Below, in pieces: positions 9,054 through 17,469 of a stretch of DNA of 64,000 nucleotides (position 1 is its first letter; every line of letters starts with the position of its first letter). The notes beneath the pieces were generated by a model. It saw nothing but the letters and a program-made list of their open reading frames with translations. It was not told the DNA's origin and made no database searches. Origin of the DNA: Minwuia thermotolerans (GTDB lineage Bacteria > Pseudomonadota > Alphaproteobacteria > Minwuiales > Minwuiaceae); assembly GCF_002924445.1 (NCBI RefSeq), contig NZ_PIGG01000048.1, forward strand, positions 1 through 64,000, in the 5' to 3' direction. The translations under genes were made by a program, and so were the position numbers.

Positions 9054-9440
9054 ATGAAGATACTTGTCGTCGACGACGACCGCCTGATCCGGGACATGTT
9101 CACCAACAGCCTGGAAACTCAGGGCCATGAAGTGACCGTGGCCACCGACGGAGACGATGCGCTGCGCTTGCTCGGAGAGATGAAGCCGGATGTCGTGCTT
9201 TGCGACATCATCATGCCGAATCGTGAAGGTATCGAAACGATAGCCGAGATTTCACGTACCGAGCCGGGTCTCCCGGTCATCGCCATCACCGGCGGCGGCA
9301 AGCTCGGCCCGGCTCCACTGCTTGAGGCGGCGAGAAGGGCCGGCGCTTCCGCGGCCCTCAAGAAGCCTTTTGGAACGAAGGTTCTTCTCAACACGATCCA
9401 TCAGGTCATGTCCGGAAAGGAAGCAGGCCCGGGCGAATGA
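9054..9440 (+). CDS. Single-domain response regulator (REC only)
   Basis: Stand-alone receiver of 128 aa with the acidic pocket DDD at residues 7-9, the phospho-acceptor Asp51 in LCDIIMP and the conserved Lys in ALKKPF near 103. No output domain follows, so it works through protein contact or as a phosphotransfer intermediate. The start at 9054 gives a normal receiver N-terminus (MKILVVDDD); AGGA lies somewhat far upstream. It is convergent with a second receiver gene that ends 15 bp away. The two proteins are similar throughout (IIMPNREGIETI against LIMPTQEGVETI), so they look like paralogues. Confidence 0.9.
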   Translation: MKILVVDDDRLIRDMFTNSLETQGHEVTVATDGDDALRLLGEMKPDVVLCDIIMPNREGIETIAEISRTEPGLPVIAITGGGKLGPAPLLEAARRAGASAALKKPFGTKVLLNTIHQVMSGKEAGPGE

Positions 9441-9455
9441 CCGCGCCGGACCCGG

Positions 9456-9845
9456 TCAGCATGACTCCCCGCCGCGCCGCTCGGCCAATATCCGACCGAT
9501 CAGGGTGACGAGCACGCTCGGGGGAAACGGCTTCTTCAAGGTCGCGGCCGCCCCGAACTTCCGGGCCACGTCCAGCAGCGAGAGCGCATCGAGCCTCCCG
9601 CCTCCGGAAATCGCAATGATCGGCAGGGTTGGATAGGCCTTCCGCACCGCCATGATGGTTTCCACCCCTTCCTGCGTCGGCATGATGAGGTCGGTGACCA
9701 CAAGATCCGTGCGTGCGCGCGAAAGCTCCTGCATCGCCTGTTTTCCATTCTCCGCTGTCGCAACGGCGTAGCCCGCCCCATCGAGCGCTTCTCTCAGGGT
9801 GCCCAGGACCAGCGGATCGTCATCGACGAGAAGAATTCGTTTCAT
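9456..9845 (-). CDS. Single-domain response regulator, end of the kai operon
   Basis: Receiver-only protein of 129 aa with DDD at residues 8-10, phospho-acceptor Asp52 in VTDLIMP and the Lys of TLKKPF near 105. It starts 37 bp after the stop of the large hybrid kinase on the same strand, so it is probably the fourth gene of kaiC-kaiB-kinase-receiver. It may receive phosphate from that kinase in place of a DNA-binding regulator such as RpaA. It has no output domain. It is tail-to-tail with a related receiver gene on the plus strand. Confidence 0.9.
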   Translation of the reverse strand: MKRILLVDDDPLVLGTLREALDGAGYAVATAENGKQAMQELSRARTDLVVTDLIMPTQEGVETIMAVRKAYPTLPIIAISGGGRLDALSLLDVARKFGAAATLKKPFPPSVLVTLIGRILAERRGGESC

Positions 9846-9882
9846 TCCCGGTTACCTTTGTCGAGATAGCGAACCATGGACA

Positions 9883-12800
9883 TCAATCCGAGAGGACCGT
9901 CTTCAGCATTGCGACAAGCTGGCTGCGGCTGAAGGGCTTGCGCAGCAGCGGAATCGACGGGTCGTGCTCATGAAGCCGCTCGATCATGCTCGGATCGGTG
10001 TAGCCGGACATGAGTATGATACCGCTACCTGGCCGGTTGCGGCGAATTTCGCTGGCGAGCCCATAGCCCGACATGCTGCCGGGCATGATCACGTCACTCA
10101 GGAGCAGATCCAGCTCCGGCAATCCCGCCAGAGATTCCAGCGCGTCGGCCGCGCTTGACGCTTCATGAACCGTCAGACCCATATCTTCGAGCAGCAATCT
10201 CAGGTAGTTCCGCACCCGGTCTTCATCCTCGACAACCAGGATGGTTCCTTCGAATTGATCGTCGAGATCAGCGGCGCCACCGTTGTTTCCGACAGCCTCC
10301 GATCCGGTGGCGACAGGAAGATCGATCATGACTCGTGTGCCCTGGCCCGGCTTCGATTCCAGCGAGGCCGTTCCGCCGGACTGGATCGCGAAGCCATGCA
10401 CCATGCTCAGACCCAGACCAGTGCCCTGACCGACCGGTTTGGTCGTGGAGAACGGTTCGAAGGCCTTGTCGGCTACGGCAGGGGGCATGCCTTCGCCGTC
10501 ATCGGTTACCGAAAGGCGCACGAAAGCGACGGGGGCGCCGCCATTGTCCAGGTCCTCGCAGCGGAGGATGATCGTGCCGCCATTGGGCAGCGCATCCCGG
10601 GCGTTCAGGATCAGGTTCATCAGCGCGGTATGCAATTGCGCTTCATCGGCGAGGATCTGGCGGCATGAATCCGGCGTTTCGACCCTGAGCTCTATATCCT
10701 CACGGAGCGTGCGTTCGAGAAGCCGGGCGGCATCCTGGAGTACCTTCTGAGGCTCGACCGCCTGAGGCGAGAGCAATTGCCGCCGGGAGAAGGAAAGGAG
10801 CCCGTCCGTCAGCGCTGCGCCGCGACCAGCGGCTTCGCGGATCGCAGCCAGCATGCGGCCTTCCCTTGTCTCCGGCCCGATCCGGTCCGAAAGCATTTCC
10901 GCGTTGCCGGCAACGACCATCAGCAGATTGTTGAAATCGTGCGCAATACCGCCCGTCAGCTGCCCCAGCGCCTCCATCCTGCTGGCTTCGCGCAGCTGCT
11001 TCTCCAGTTCCCGGCGGGATGTGATGTCCAGGTGGCTCACCAGCGCGCCGCTATGCCCGTCCAGGTTGACCGGCGATACCGTGGCGAAGAACCAGCGCAT
11101 CTCCTTTTCATCCCCACAGGGATACTCCATCTGGAACCGGTCGGTCTGACCCGACATCACGTCCAGAATGCCTTCCTGCATCTGCTGCGCCTCGACGACG
11201 CCTTCGGCCGCGGCCCGGGTGCATATGTCGATGTAATTCGCCCCGACACCACCTTCCGGCATCTGGAGGTCCCGGGCGTCGCCCTCCGAAATCCATGACC
11301 TGTTGACGAACAGGATGTCGCCGCGATGGTCGAGAACAGCGAGCATGCTGGGTACGCTGTCGAGAACCGCGCTGCGCAGATTGGACTGGATGCGACGCTC
11401 GTAGTAGCTGGCGATCAGGTGGCCGATAGCCTCGACGAACATCCTGTCGTCGTCGGAGAAGGCCGCCGGGTTCGTGCTGTAGACTGAAAGTGCACCGGAA
11501 AAGCCGCCCGAGGCGGTCAGCATGGGTACTGCAACTCCCGACCGTGCGCCCAGTTCGACCAGACGGTGGTGTGGCCGGAATCTTTTCTCGGTCCCGTAAT
11601 CGTGGCTGATGATGGTATCGCGCGAATGGAGAGCGAAGCCCAAATGCGAGTCCGTCCCTCCAACAAATACGTATTCCTCGCGCGCATGCTCAGGCCAGCC
11701 ATCCCGCGCTACGATCATCATCTGGGATCCCGAACTGACCTGGCGCGCGATGCTCGCGAAATCGCAGTCGGTTCCCTTTCGCAACGCTCGGGCAGCCCGG
11801 TCGAGGAAGTCCTGCGAATCTTCCGCTTCGGCCGAATACTGGCTGAGTCCGGCCATAATCTGCTGCTTGACTGCTCGATCCCGGGCGCGGTTCCGGGCTC
11901 TTTCGGCAGATCGCCGCAGCGCTGCTTCCCGGTCATGACTGCGAATCATGAACCACGCGGCGGCGGCGACAAGGAGAACCAAGAGAATTGCCGACCCGAT
12001 ATGACCGACCAGATTCTCTCGCCACGGTGCAAGAATTCTGTCGCGATCGACAGCGATCGCCGTCACCAGCTCGTGCCTGGGGCTCACATGATAGCCGACG
12101 ATACGTATCTCGCCGTCGCTCTGAGGCGGTGAAGTATATGAACCTGTAGACGCCGAGGAGATGTGTTCGGTGAACAATGGCCGGTCGGCCAGGGATCCTC
12201 CTACAATATCGGTCGAAGGCGAGCGGGCGAGCACGGTCCCGTCGGTGCGTGCGAGAAGCATGACCGAGCCGGAACCGATCTCCAGGGCCGAGTGTGTTCC
12301 GGTCAGGGCAGACGTCTTCAGCGCCACGACCGCAGCATAGACCACCTGTCCGGATCGATTGCGGAACGCTCGGACCACGGGTATCACAAGGTTGCCGGAG
12401 GCTCCCGCGGCCACGGGCGTTTCGATATGCTTCCCGAGGTCATTTCCTTCGATCAGCGCCTTGACGCGGCGTTGATCGAGGAAACCTGACTCCTTCGATA
12501 AATCGCGGTGTCCGGAGGCAACGACGGTTTCATCGCGGTTCAGGACCACCACGCTCTGGAATTCCGGGAAACGGGAGCGGAAACCGCGCAGCAGGCGGCC
12601 GATGTGCGCCCTGGCCCCAGCATCCAGGGTGTCTGTCTCGTTCAGATGATCTTCCAGAGATAAGAAGAGAAGATCGATACTGTCGAAAACCTGCTTGTGG
12701 GTGCTGGCCAGATTGACGACGAGGTTTTCGACGTCGCGTTCGGCGTCCTCGGTAAGACGCATGTGGTCCCGATACACGTCGATGGCCGTCTCGCCAACCA

Positions 12801-12909
12801 CGAGGATGGCGACCAGAAACGAGACAATCAGGACGCGGCGGCGGAACCGGCTTTCGCGCACAGGGGGGGAGGAGTCGCTGCCGGGCGCTTCGGTCACCGT
12901 GTCCGCCAC
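9883..12909 (-). CDS. Hybrid histidine kinase coupled to kaiB (Cache-like-GAF-PAS-HisKA-HATPase-REC)
   Basis: Large hybrid sensor kinase of 1008 aa. Membrane spans at about residues 24-41 and 304-322 enclose a roughly 260-residue extracytoplasmic region of the double-Cache type. A GAF-like domain (about 350-500) and a PAS domain (about 512-632) follow. The H-box has His657 in GGIAHDFNNLL. The HATPase has DDGEGMP at about 803 and GTGLGLSM at about 829, and a C-terminal receiver has Asp939 in LSDVIMP. The GTG start at 12909 overlaps the kaiB end by 16 nt, so translation is coupled. In known Kai systems a kinase reads the KaiC/KaiB state (SasA in cyanobacteria); this protein has a different architecture and no KaiB-like sensor domain, so that role is inference. 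Confidence 0.88.
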   Translation of the reverse strand: MADTVTEAPGSDSSPPVRESRFRRRVLIVSFLVAILVVGETAIDVYRDHMRLTEDAERDVENLVVNLASTHKQVFDSIDLLFLSLEDHLNETDTLDAGARAHIGRLLRGFRSRFPEFQSVVVLNRDETVVASGHRDLSKESGFLDQRRVKALIEGNDLGKHIETPVAAGASGNLVIPVVRAFRNRSGQVVYAAVVALKTSALTGTHSALEIGSGSVMLLARTDGTVLARSPSTDIVGGSLADRPLFTEHISSASTGSYTSPPQSDGEIRIVGYHVSPRHELVTAIAVDRDRILAPWRENLVGHIGSAILLVLLVAAAAWFMIRSHDREAALRRSAERARNRARDRAVKQQIMAGLSQYSAEAEDSQDFLDRAARALRKGTDCDFASIARQVSSGSQMMIVARDGWPEHAREEYVFVGGTDSHLGFALHSRDTIISHDYGTEKRFRPHHRLVELGARSGVAVPMLTASGGFSGALSVYSTNPAAFSDDDRMFVEAIGHLIASYYERRIQSNLRSAVLDSVPSMLAVLDHRGDILFVNRSWISEGDARDLQMPEGGVGANYIDICTRAAAEGVVEAQQMQEGILDVMSGQTDRFQMEYPCGDEKEMRWFFATVSPVNLDGHSGALVSHLDITSRRELEKQLREASRMEALGQLTGGIAHDFNNLLMVVAGNAEMLSDRIGPETREGRMLAAIREAAGRGAALTDGLLSFSRRQLLSPQAVEPQKVLQDAARLLERTLREDIELRVETPDSCRQILADEAQLHTALMNLILNARDALPNGGTIILRCEDLDNGGAPVAFVRLSVTDDGEGMPPAVADKAFEPFSTTKPVGQGTGLGLSMVHGFAIQSGGTASLESKPGQGTRVMIDLPVATGSEAVGNNGGAADLDDQFEGTILVVEDEDRVRNYLRLLLEDMGLTVHEASSAADALESLAGLPELDLLLSDVIMPGSMSGYGLASEIRRNRPGSGIILMSGYTDPSMIERLHEHDPSIPLLRKPFSRSQLVAMLKTVLSD

Positions 12910-13226
12910 CTATCCAGCAAGCGACGAATGTGCTCGATATCATCCAGGGTGCCGACGACGCGCAGGCTTGACCCACCGGTTCCAATCACGAGCATCGGGG
13001 TCGCCATCACGCCATCGGTGTAGGCGCTCTGCGGATTTTCGAGCACATCCACGAACTGGAGGAGGTCGAGGTCGACGCCAGTTGCTTCGAGGGCGGCCTC
13101 GAGATTTCTTCTCGCCCTCAATGTCGTCGAACTGCCTTCGATCCCGTAAAGGAGAAGCTGCCGGGGACGCTCGGCTTGACCGTCGCCGCCAATGTCCGGA
13201 CGCTGAGTTGACGCCTCGATGCTCAT
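12894..13226 (-). CDS. kaiB: KaiB-like protein
   Basis: Small KaiB-family protein of 110 aa, a thioredoxin-like fold that in cyanobacteria binds the KaiC ring and switches its phosphorylation phase. Visible family features are the first strand LLLYGIEGSS, the helix with RARRNLEAAL, and the ATPMLVIG segment near residue 75, matching the ATPTL signature of KaiB. The ATG at 13226 overlaps the kaiC stop as ATGA. It lies between kaiC and a hybrid kinase, which supports a dedicated module. The N-terminal 20 residues are not part of the fold. No kaiA-like gene is seen in the window. Confidence 0.87.
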   Translation of the reverse strand: MSIEASTQRPDIGGDGQAERPRQLLLYGIEGSSTTLRARRNLEAALEATGVDLDLLQFVDVLENPQSAYTDGVMATPMLVIGTGGSSLRVVGTLDDIEHIRRLLDRWRTR

Positions 13227-14920
13227 CGACTCTCGGACTCCGGGTCTGAGCGCCGCGAAAGACTGATTCGACGTCGGCGCTCCGACCGCATCCGTTGACG
13301 CTCATCCTCCGCTTCTTCCAGTTCTTCGATCGTCTGGTCGCGGAGCTCGACCTGACCCTTCAGGCGATCCAGCTCGGCAGCCATCGCCTTCCGTTCTTCC
13401 AGAAGGGTCTTGCGGCGCCGGTCGAAATCGCGTTCTGCAATCCGCTCGTCGCGCTCCATCTCGAACTCGCGTTCCTTGCGAGCCGTTCCCATCAGGACCT
13501 CGCCGCCCAGCGCATAGACATCCACCAGATCGATACCCTGGTCGGAGATGACAAGCTCACGAACCTGATGGGAATGCGAGGTGCCCCGGGATTTGACGAT
13601 CGAGATGGCGCGGTTCCGCTCGCCGGCGTTGACCGCAAATGTCAGGTGAAGCCAGGTATCGGCAATGGTCGAGACATTCGACGCCGTATCGATATAGCTG
13701 CCCGGCTGCGCCTCCTTTTCGGTAAGCGAGGTCATCAGCAGCGTGATGCCCTCTCTCTTTGCATGGTCCATCAAGCGCTGGCCGGGCGTGATGGCGTGAA
13801 CCTGCCCCGGCGCCTTGTGGATCGCGGACAGCGGATCGATCACCATGCAATCAGGTTGGAGCCGATCCATCTCCGCCATGATGTTGACGATGTGATCCTC
13901 GATACCCGCCGCTCCCGATCGTAGCGACAGGAAGCGGAGCAATCCTTCATCGACCTGCGATTGAAGCTCGAGCCCGATGGATGCGGCGTTTCGCACGATC
14001 TGTTCGCCGGCCTCGTCGAATGAGACCAGAAGCGATTTGCCGCCTCTGCGGCAGGTGGCTTCCAGAAAGCTTACGGCAAGCGATGTCTTGGCCGTCCCGG
14101 GCACGCCGCTTACCAGGATGGCGGATCCCCTGAGATAGCCGCCGCCCAGAAACTGGTCGAGACGCGCCACGCCACTGCTGACGCGTTCGGTCGAAACCTT
14201 GTGGCGGACTTCTGCGGAACCGGGATCGGCGATCGTGATGCCCCGGGGTCCGATGATGAACGGCAGAAGACTTGAGCTGCTGGTGCTGCCGCGAAGCTTG
14301 GTCACGCAGATCGTTCGGACCGCCACCTGGTCGACATGCCGCCGGCGCAGTTCGATACAGGCATCCGAAAAATAGTTCAGAAAGGAACTCCTCGAGGATA
14401 CCGAGGCGCCGGTCTCCTCAATCTTTCCGGTGAGTACGCAGGTCATTCCGCGTTCGCGAACCCATTGCTTCAACCGGTAAAGTTCGCGTCTGGCGGCCTG
14501 TTCATCATCCAGGAGATCGAGCAGGACGTCGATCGAGTCGAAGGCCACCCGCGTTGCGCCCATGGCGTCTGCCCTGGCGCCGAGCGCCGCCAGCAGACCC
14601 TGAAGGTCGAAACGGCCTTCGATTGCGACATCGGGCCCAAGCCCGCCTTCGATGATGTCGAACCGGCCATCCGCCCGAAGTGCTGCAATATCCCAGTCGA
14701 GAGCTGCGGCGTCCGCTGCAATCTCCTCGGCCGTTTCCTCGAAACAGACCAGAATCCCCGGCTCGTCATCACGCTCGGCGCCATGAAGCAGGAATTGCAA
14801 TGACAGGATGGTCTTGCCCGAACCCGGCTCCCCATCGATCAAGGTGATGCGGCCGCGAGGAAATCCGCCGCCGGCCATGTCATCCAGAATTGTGGAGCCC
14901 GTCGGCGCCTTGTTGGCCAT
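13223..14920 (-). CDS. kaiC: KaiC-like circadian/RecA-fold ATPase with two domains
   Basis: Double RecA-like ATPase of 565 aa. The CI domain has Walker A GEPGSGKT at 30-37 and catalytic glutamates 61-62. The CII domain has Walker A GVPGTAKT at 272-279 and an Asp-Glu pair at 302-303. The dual phosphosite equivalent to cyanobacterial Ser431/Thr432 is kept as Ser417-Thr418, with Thr412 at the 426 position, so autophosphorylation is plausible. After about residue 485 comes a charged, probably coiled-coil tail to 545 that is longer than in cyanobacterial KaiC. The start at 14920 gives the usual short lead-in to the CI domain; the ribosome-binding site is weak. It is the first gene of kaiC-kaiB-kinase-receiver. 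Confidence 0.92.
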   Translation of the reverse strand: MANKAPTGSTILDDMAGGGFPRGRITLIDGEPGSGKTILSLQFLLHGAERDDEPGILVCFEETAEEIAADAAALDWDIAALRADGRFDIIEGGLGPDVAIEGRFDLQGLLAALGARADAMGATRVAFDSIDVLLDLLDDEQAARRELYRLKQWVRERGMTCVLTGKIEETGASVSSRSSFLNYFSDACIELRRRHVDQVAVRTICVTKLRGSTSSSSLLPFIIGPRGITIADPGSAEVRHKVSTERVSSGVARLDQFLGGGYLRGSAILVSGVPGTAKTSLAVSFLEATCRRGGKSLLVSFDEAGEQIVRNAASIGLELQSQVDEGLLRFLSLRSGAAGIEDHIVNIMAEMDRLQPDCMVIDPLSAIHKAPGQVHAITPGQRLMDHAKREGITLLMTSLTEKEAQPGSYIDTASNVSTIADTWLHLTFAVNAGERNRAISIVKSRGTSHSHQVRELVISDQGIDLVDVYALGGEVLMGTARKEREFEMERDERIAERDFDRRRKTLLEERKAMAAELDRLKGQVELRDQTIEELEEAEDERQRMRSERRRRISLSRRSDPESESR

Positions 14921-15046
14921 TCGTATCCGTCCCGGGAAGAATTTTGAAGTATCATGTTGGCACGTGATTTCAAGATGCCTACAAAACGACAAGCTACATA
15001 CTCGGATAAAATGTATCAAGGGAGGGAAAGGCGAGGTAAAATAGTA
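14921..15046 (-). promoter_or_regulatory. AT-rich promoter region of the kai operon
   Basis: This 126-bp gap upstream of kaiC is far richer in A and T than anything around it and lies between two leftward genes. It is the likely promoter of the kai operon. I cannot fix -35 and -10 boxes with confidence. Confidence 0.45.
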
Positions 15047-16513
15047 CTAATTTCTTAATCTGGAGTAGAAATTCAGCCAGCCATAGTGGCAGGCGCCGGC
15101 AGGATTGGTTTCCGGCCCCTGGATGCGGTCGCCACTGATAAACCGAATCCCGGCCGCAGCGGCCGAGAGCACGAGGCTGGTTGTGTCGAGGCCCATCACA
15201 TAGGAGTTGAACTCGTGGGATCGGCACAGCCTGGCGAATTGCTCGAAGGTGCGGATCATGTCCTCCTCGCGCCGGCGGTCCCCATGAACGTCGAGACCCA
15301 CGGCGTGAACGCGCTTCGGAAAGACCGATCTCGTTAGCGGGACCTGATACCCGACCCTCAGGAATATCGCCCGGCATTCGGGACGGAGCATGTCCACCAT
15401 GTTCTGAAGCTTCGCGCCGTTCACGCCGGGCGGTATGTCCGATATGACGATACAGAGCCGCTCGTGCCGGGCGCCGTCAAAGGCCCTCAACGCGTTCAGG
15501 TAGCGGCTCAATCGCCAGCTTGTCGCCAGGGCTCTGAAACTGACCGGAACCGCGATCATTCCGGCCTGTCCGGCAGTCACGAACTCGTCTATCCGCGCCA
15601 CGCCATGTTCGAGGAGCTTCAGACACAGTTCGAGCATGAGCTTGTCGAAATTCTGGGCTTCCTCGATTGCAGGAAAGCCCCGATATTCCCTGCCACCGAT
15701 GACGCGGAACGGTTCCGCCGAAAACACGCTCAGGACTTCGCTCTTGACGTCCCATGTTGCGGTGAACTGGACATCGAATTCCGACAGTTCGAGGGGGTGG
15801 GCGGTGAAGGGCGCTTCCGGCTGGTCCGCATGTTCCTCGTAGACCAGAACCGATGACGTCCCTGCGCTCGATTTCCGATGATTTCGTGGAATGCGGCCGA
15901 GTTGAGGCCCGGCATCTGCAGACTGAAACATCTCCAGTGGCTGAACGCTCCGGTTGTCGACGAACAGAAGACGGCCTGCTTCTGCCCCGTGCAGCCCGAA
16001 AATCCGGATGTCATCGGCGCCAGTCTCGCCAAGCAGGGGCGCGGCCGCTTTCCTGCACGGGATCGCCCAACGTGTGCCGCGGTTCGGGTCGCGTTCCGTC
16101 GAGATGATCATGATGCACTCGGGCGCGATCTCGAGGATCAGATCCTGGGGCGTTGCGACCTTCCGGATCTCGCTCAGCGCACGCTTCGACAGACGTTCTG
16201 CAATACGCAACCGCTGGCGGCTGCTTTCGATGTCGTGCGCGATCAAATGAAGCGACACGAGGATAATGCGATCCGCAAAGACGTCCGGCCTCGCGAGGAT
16301 CTCGCCGGCGATGGCGTGAAACGTCCGCAACGCCTCGGGGCGGCCATCGTCCGGGCGCAATGCCGCCGAGAGGATGGTTCGGCCATCCTCGCTCAGCCTG
16401 ACTTCGATCCATTCGTCTTCGCCGGGAAGCACGAGTTCCAGCTCACGACCGCGCGCCGCGCGCGCCGGCGATGAACCTGCTTTCGCGGGCATTGGGAGCT
16501 GGTTGGGCGACAT
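15047..16513 (-). CDS. Degenerate EAL-domain-like protein upstream of kaiC
   Basis: Soluble protein of about 488 aa that I recognise only by fold. The C-terminal half (about residue 250 onward) follows the plan of an EAL domain: an EVLS segment in place of the EAL signature strand, a helix-rich middle, and an end (AAAAGIRFISGDRIQGP) resembling the closing strands of the EAL barrel. The metal-binding and catalytic acidic motifs (DDFGTG, EGVE) are not seen, so phosphodiesterase activity is unlikely. The N-terminal half has no recognisable domain. The start at 16513 has AAAGG close upstream. It lies 126 bp upstream of kaiC on the same strand. It could be a c-di-GMP-binding or purely structural partner; that is inference. 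Confidence 0.55.
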   Translation of the reverse strand: MSPNQLPMPAKAGSSPARAARGRELELVLPGEDEWIEVRLSEDGRTILSAALRPDDGRPEALRTFHAIAGEILARPDVFADRIILVSLHLIAHDIESSRQRLRIAERLSKRALSEIRKVATPQDLILEIAPECIMIISTERDPNRGTRWAIPCRKAAAPLLGETGADDIRIFGLHGAEAGRLLFVDNRSVQPLEMFQSADAGPQLGRIPRNHRKSSAGTSSVLVYEEHADQPEAPFTAHPLELSEFDVQFTATWDVKSEVLSVFSAEPFRVIGGREYRGFPAIEEAQNFDKLMLELCLKLLEHGVARIDEFVTAGQAGMIAVPVSFRALATSWRLSRYLNALRAFDGARHERLCIVISDIPPGVNGAKLQNMVDMLRPECRAIFLRVGYQVPLTRSVFPKRVHAVGLDVHGDRRREEDMIRTFEQFARLCRSHEFNSYVMGLDTTSLVLSAAAAGIRFISGDRIQGPETNPAGACHYGWLNFYSRLRN

Positions 16514-16793
16514 GGAGCCTTTCTGGCAGATCGGCCGTGAAGGAGAGGTTAATGCTGGCCGCTCGATGACGACGGCATTGCTCGTGAGCACCCGGCCTCG
16601 GAGATTTCCGTCGATTCGGGTGGAGGTTTGGCTGATCATCCCGCGGCCGACCATAGACAAAGCGGCAATTGTAGTCGCTGTCGGGCGAGACAAGACCCTG
16701 GTCGCGGCAGGCGCTCTCGAATGCGATGATAAATTGACATATGTGTTGAGAATTGTGCTCAGAATTCGATGGCGACAGTCCAGATTTTTGTGG
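16514..16793. other. 280-bp AT-richer gap between the EAL-like gene and the helicase remnant
   Basis: No supported gene lies here. The stretch probably contains the promoter of the EAL-like gene. Base composition is visibly lower in GC than the flanking chromosome, in keeping with the rest of the block. Confidence 0.45.
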
Positions 16794-17264
16794 TCATTCT
16801 TCTTGCAATACTTCTGCAATCAGCGCGTCGATCTCCTTTCGGAATCGGGCGGCGATGCGGGAGTAACCAATTCGATCGGCTACAGCGGCTGCCAGATCAT
16901 CCGAATCGTCAGCCACTAGCTCGGCAATCAGTCCCAATTTTTCGGGATGCGGAACGTCCGGCCAGCTCCGTTCAATCTGTGCAAATGACAAGCCTCTGAA
17001 CGGTATCAAGAACCTGGATTCAAGGCTCTCGGGCCAGAACACCTTGTGCCCGTCAGTCGTCTCTTTGTGGGGCCTGAGATCGCGGCACGCCCGCCAGATG
17101 ACACCACGAATTTCCTTGCCAGTGCGCTGAAATCCGTGGTCGCGGGCGATCAGCTGCGAGAGGCGTTTGAAGGTAATCGGACCCTCGGCATCAATGCTTC
17201 CTCGGCTAAACGCCTTTGAAACAAAAAGAAGAAGGCCCGCGTTTGGGGCCTCTTCTCGGGTTCG
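16794..17264 (-). pseudogene. C-terminal remnant of a DUF3320/COG1112-type helicase
   Basis: An open frame runs from a TAG at 17265-17267 to its stop at 16794 with no in-frame ATG. Its translation contains EGPITFKRLSQLIARDHGFQRTG, interrupted here only for display length, then RGVIWRACRD and VFWP. This is the arrangement of the DUF3320 domain at the end of large DUF4011/COG1112 helicases, some of which act in phage defence. All upstream helicase sequence is missing, and the frame runs back into the terminator of tRNA-Ser. The simplest reading is a decayed, 5'-truncated gene left at a tRNA-associated junction. An internal GTG at 17042 could start an 82-residue peptide, but that would begin inside the domain. 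Confidence 0.55.
17222..17255 (-). terminator. Rho-independent terminator of tRNA-Ser
   Basis: On the minus strand, GAAGAGGCCC pairs with GGGCCTTCTTC (one bulged T) around a short loop, followed by a run of T. It lies about 20 bp after the 3' end of the tRNA. Confidence 0.75.
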
Positions 17265-17273
17265 CTACAAGAT

Positions 17274-17365
<92 letters not shown>

Positions 17366-17469
17366 GCAGACGGGTCGTTTCGGACCACGGGGACGCCGGG
17401 CTGGCCGGCGGGCGCGGACACTAGCCGAAGGCCCGGCCCGCCGCAATCCGTTTCGGAGCCCGCTTCCGG

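Noticed and set aside
9883-15046. A kaiA gene or KaiA-like domain in the kai region
   Set aside because: No frame in or near the operon shows KaiA features; the region is fully accounted for by kaiC, kaiB, the kinase and the receiver.
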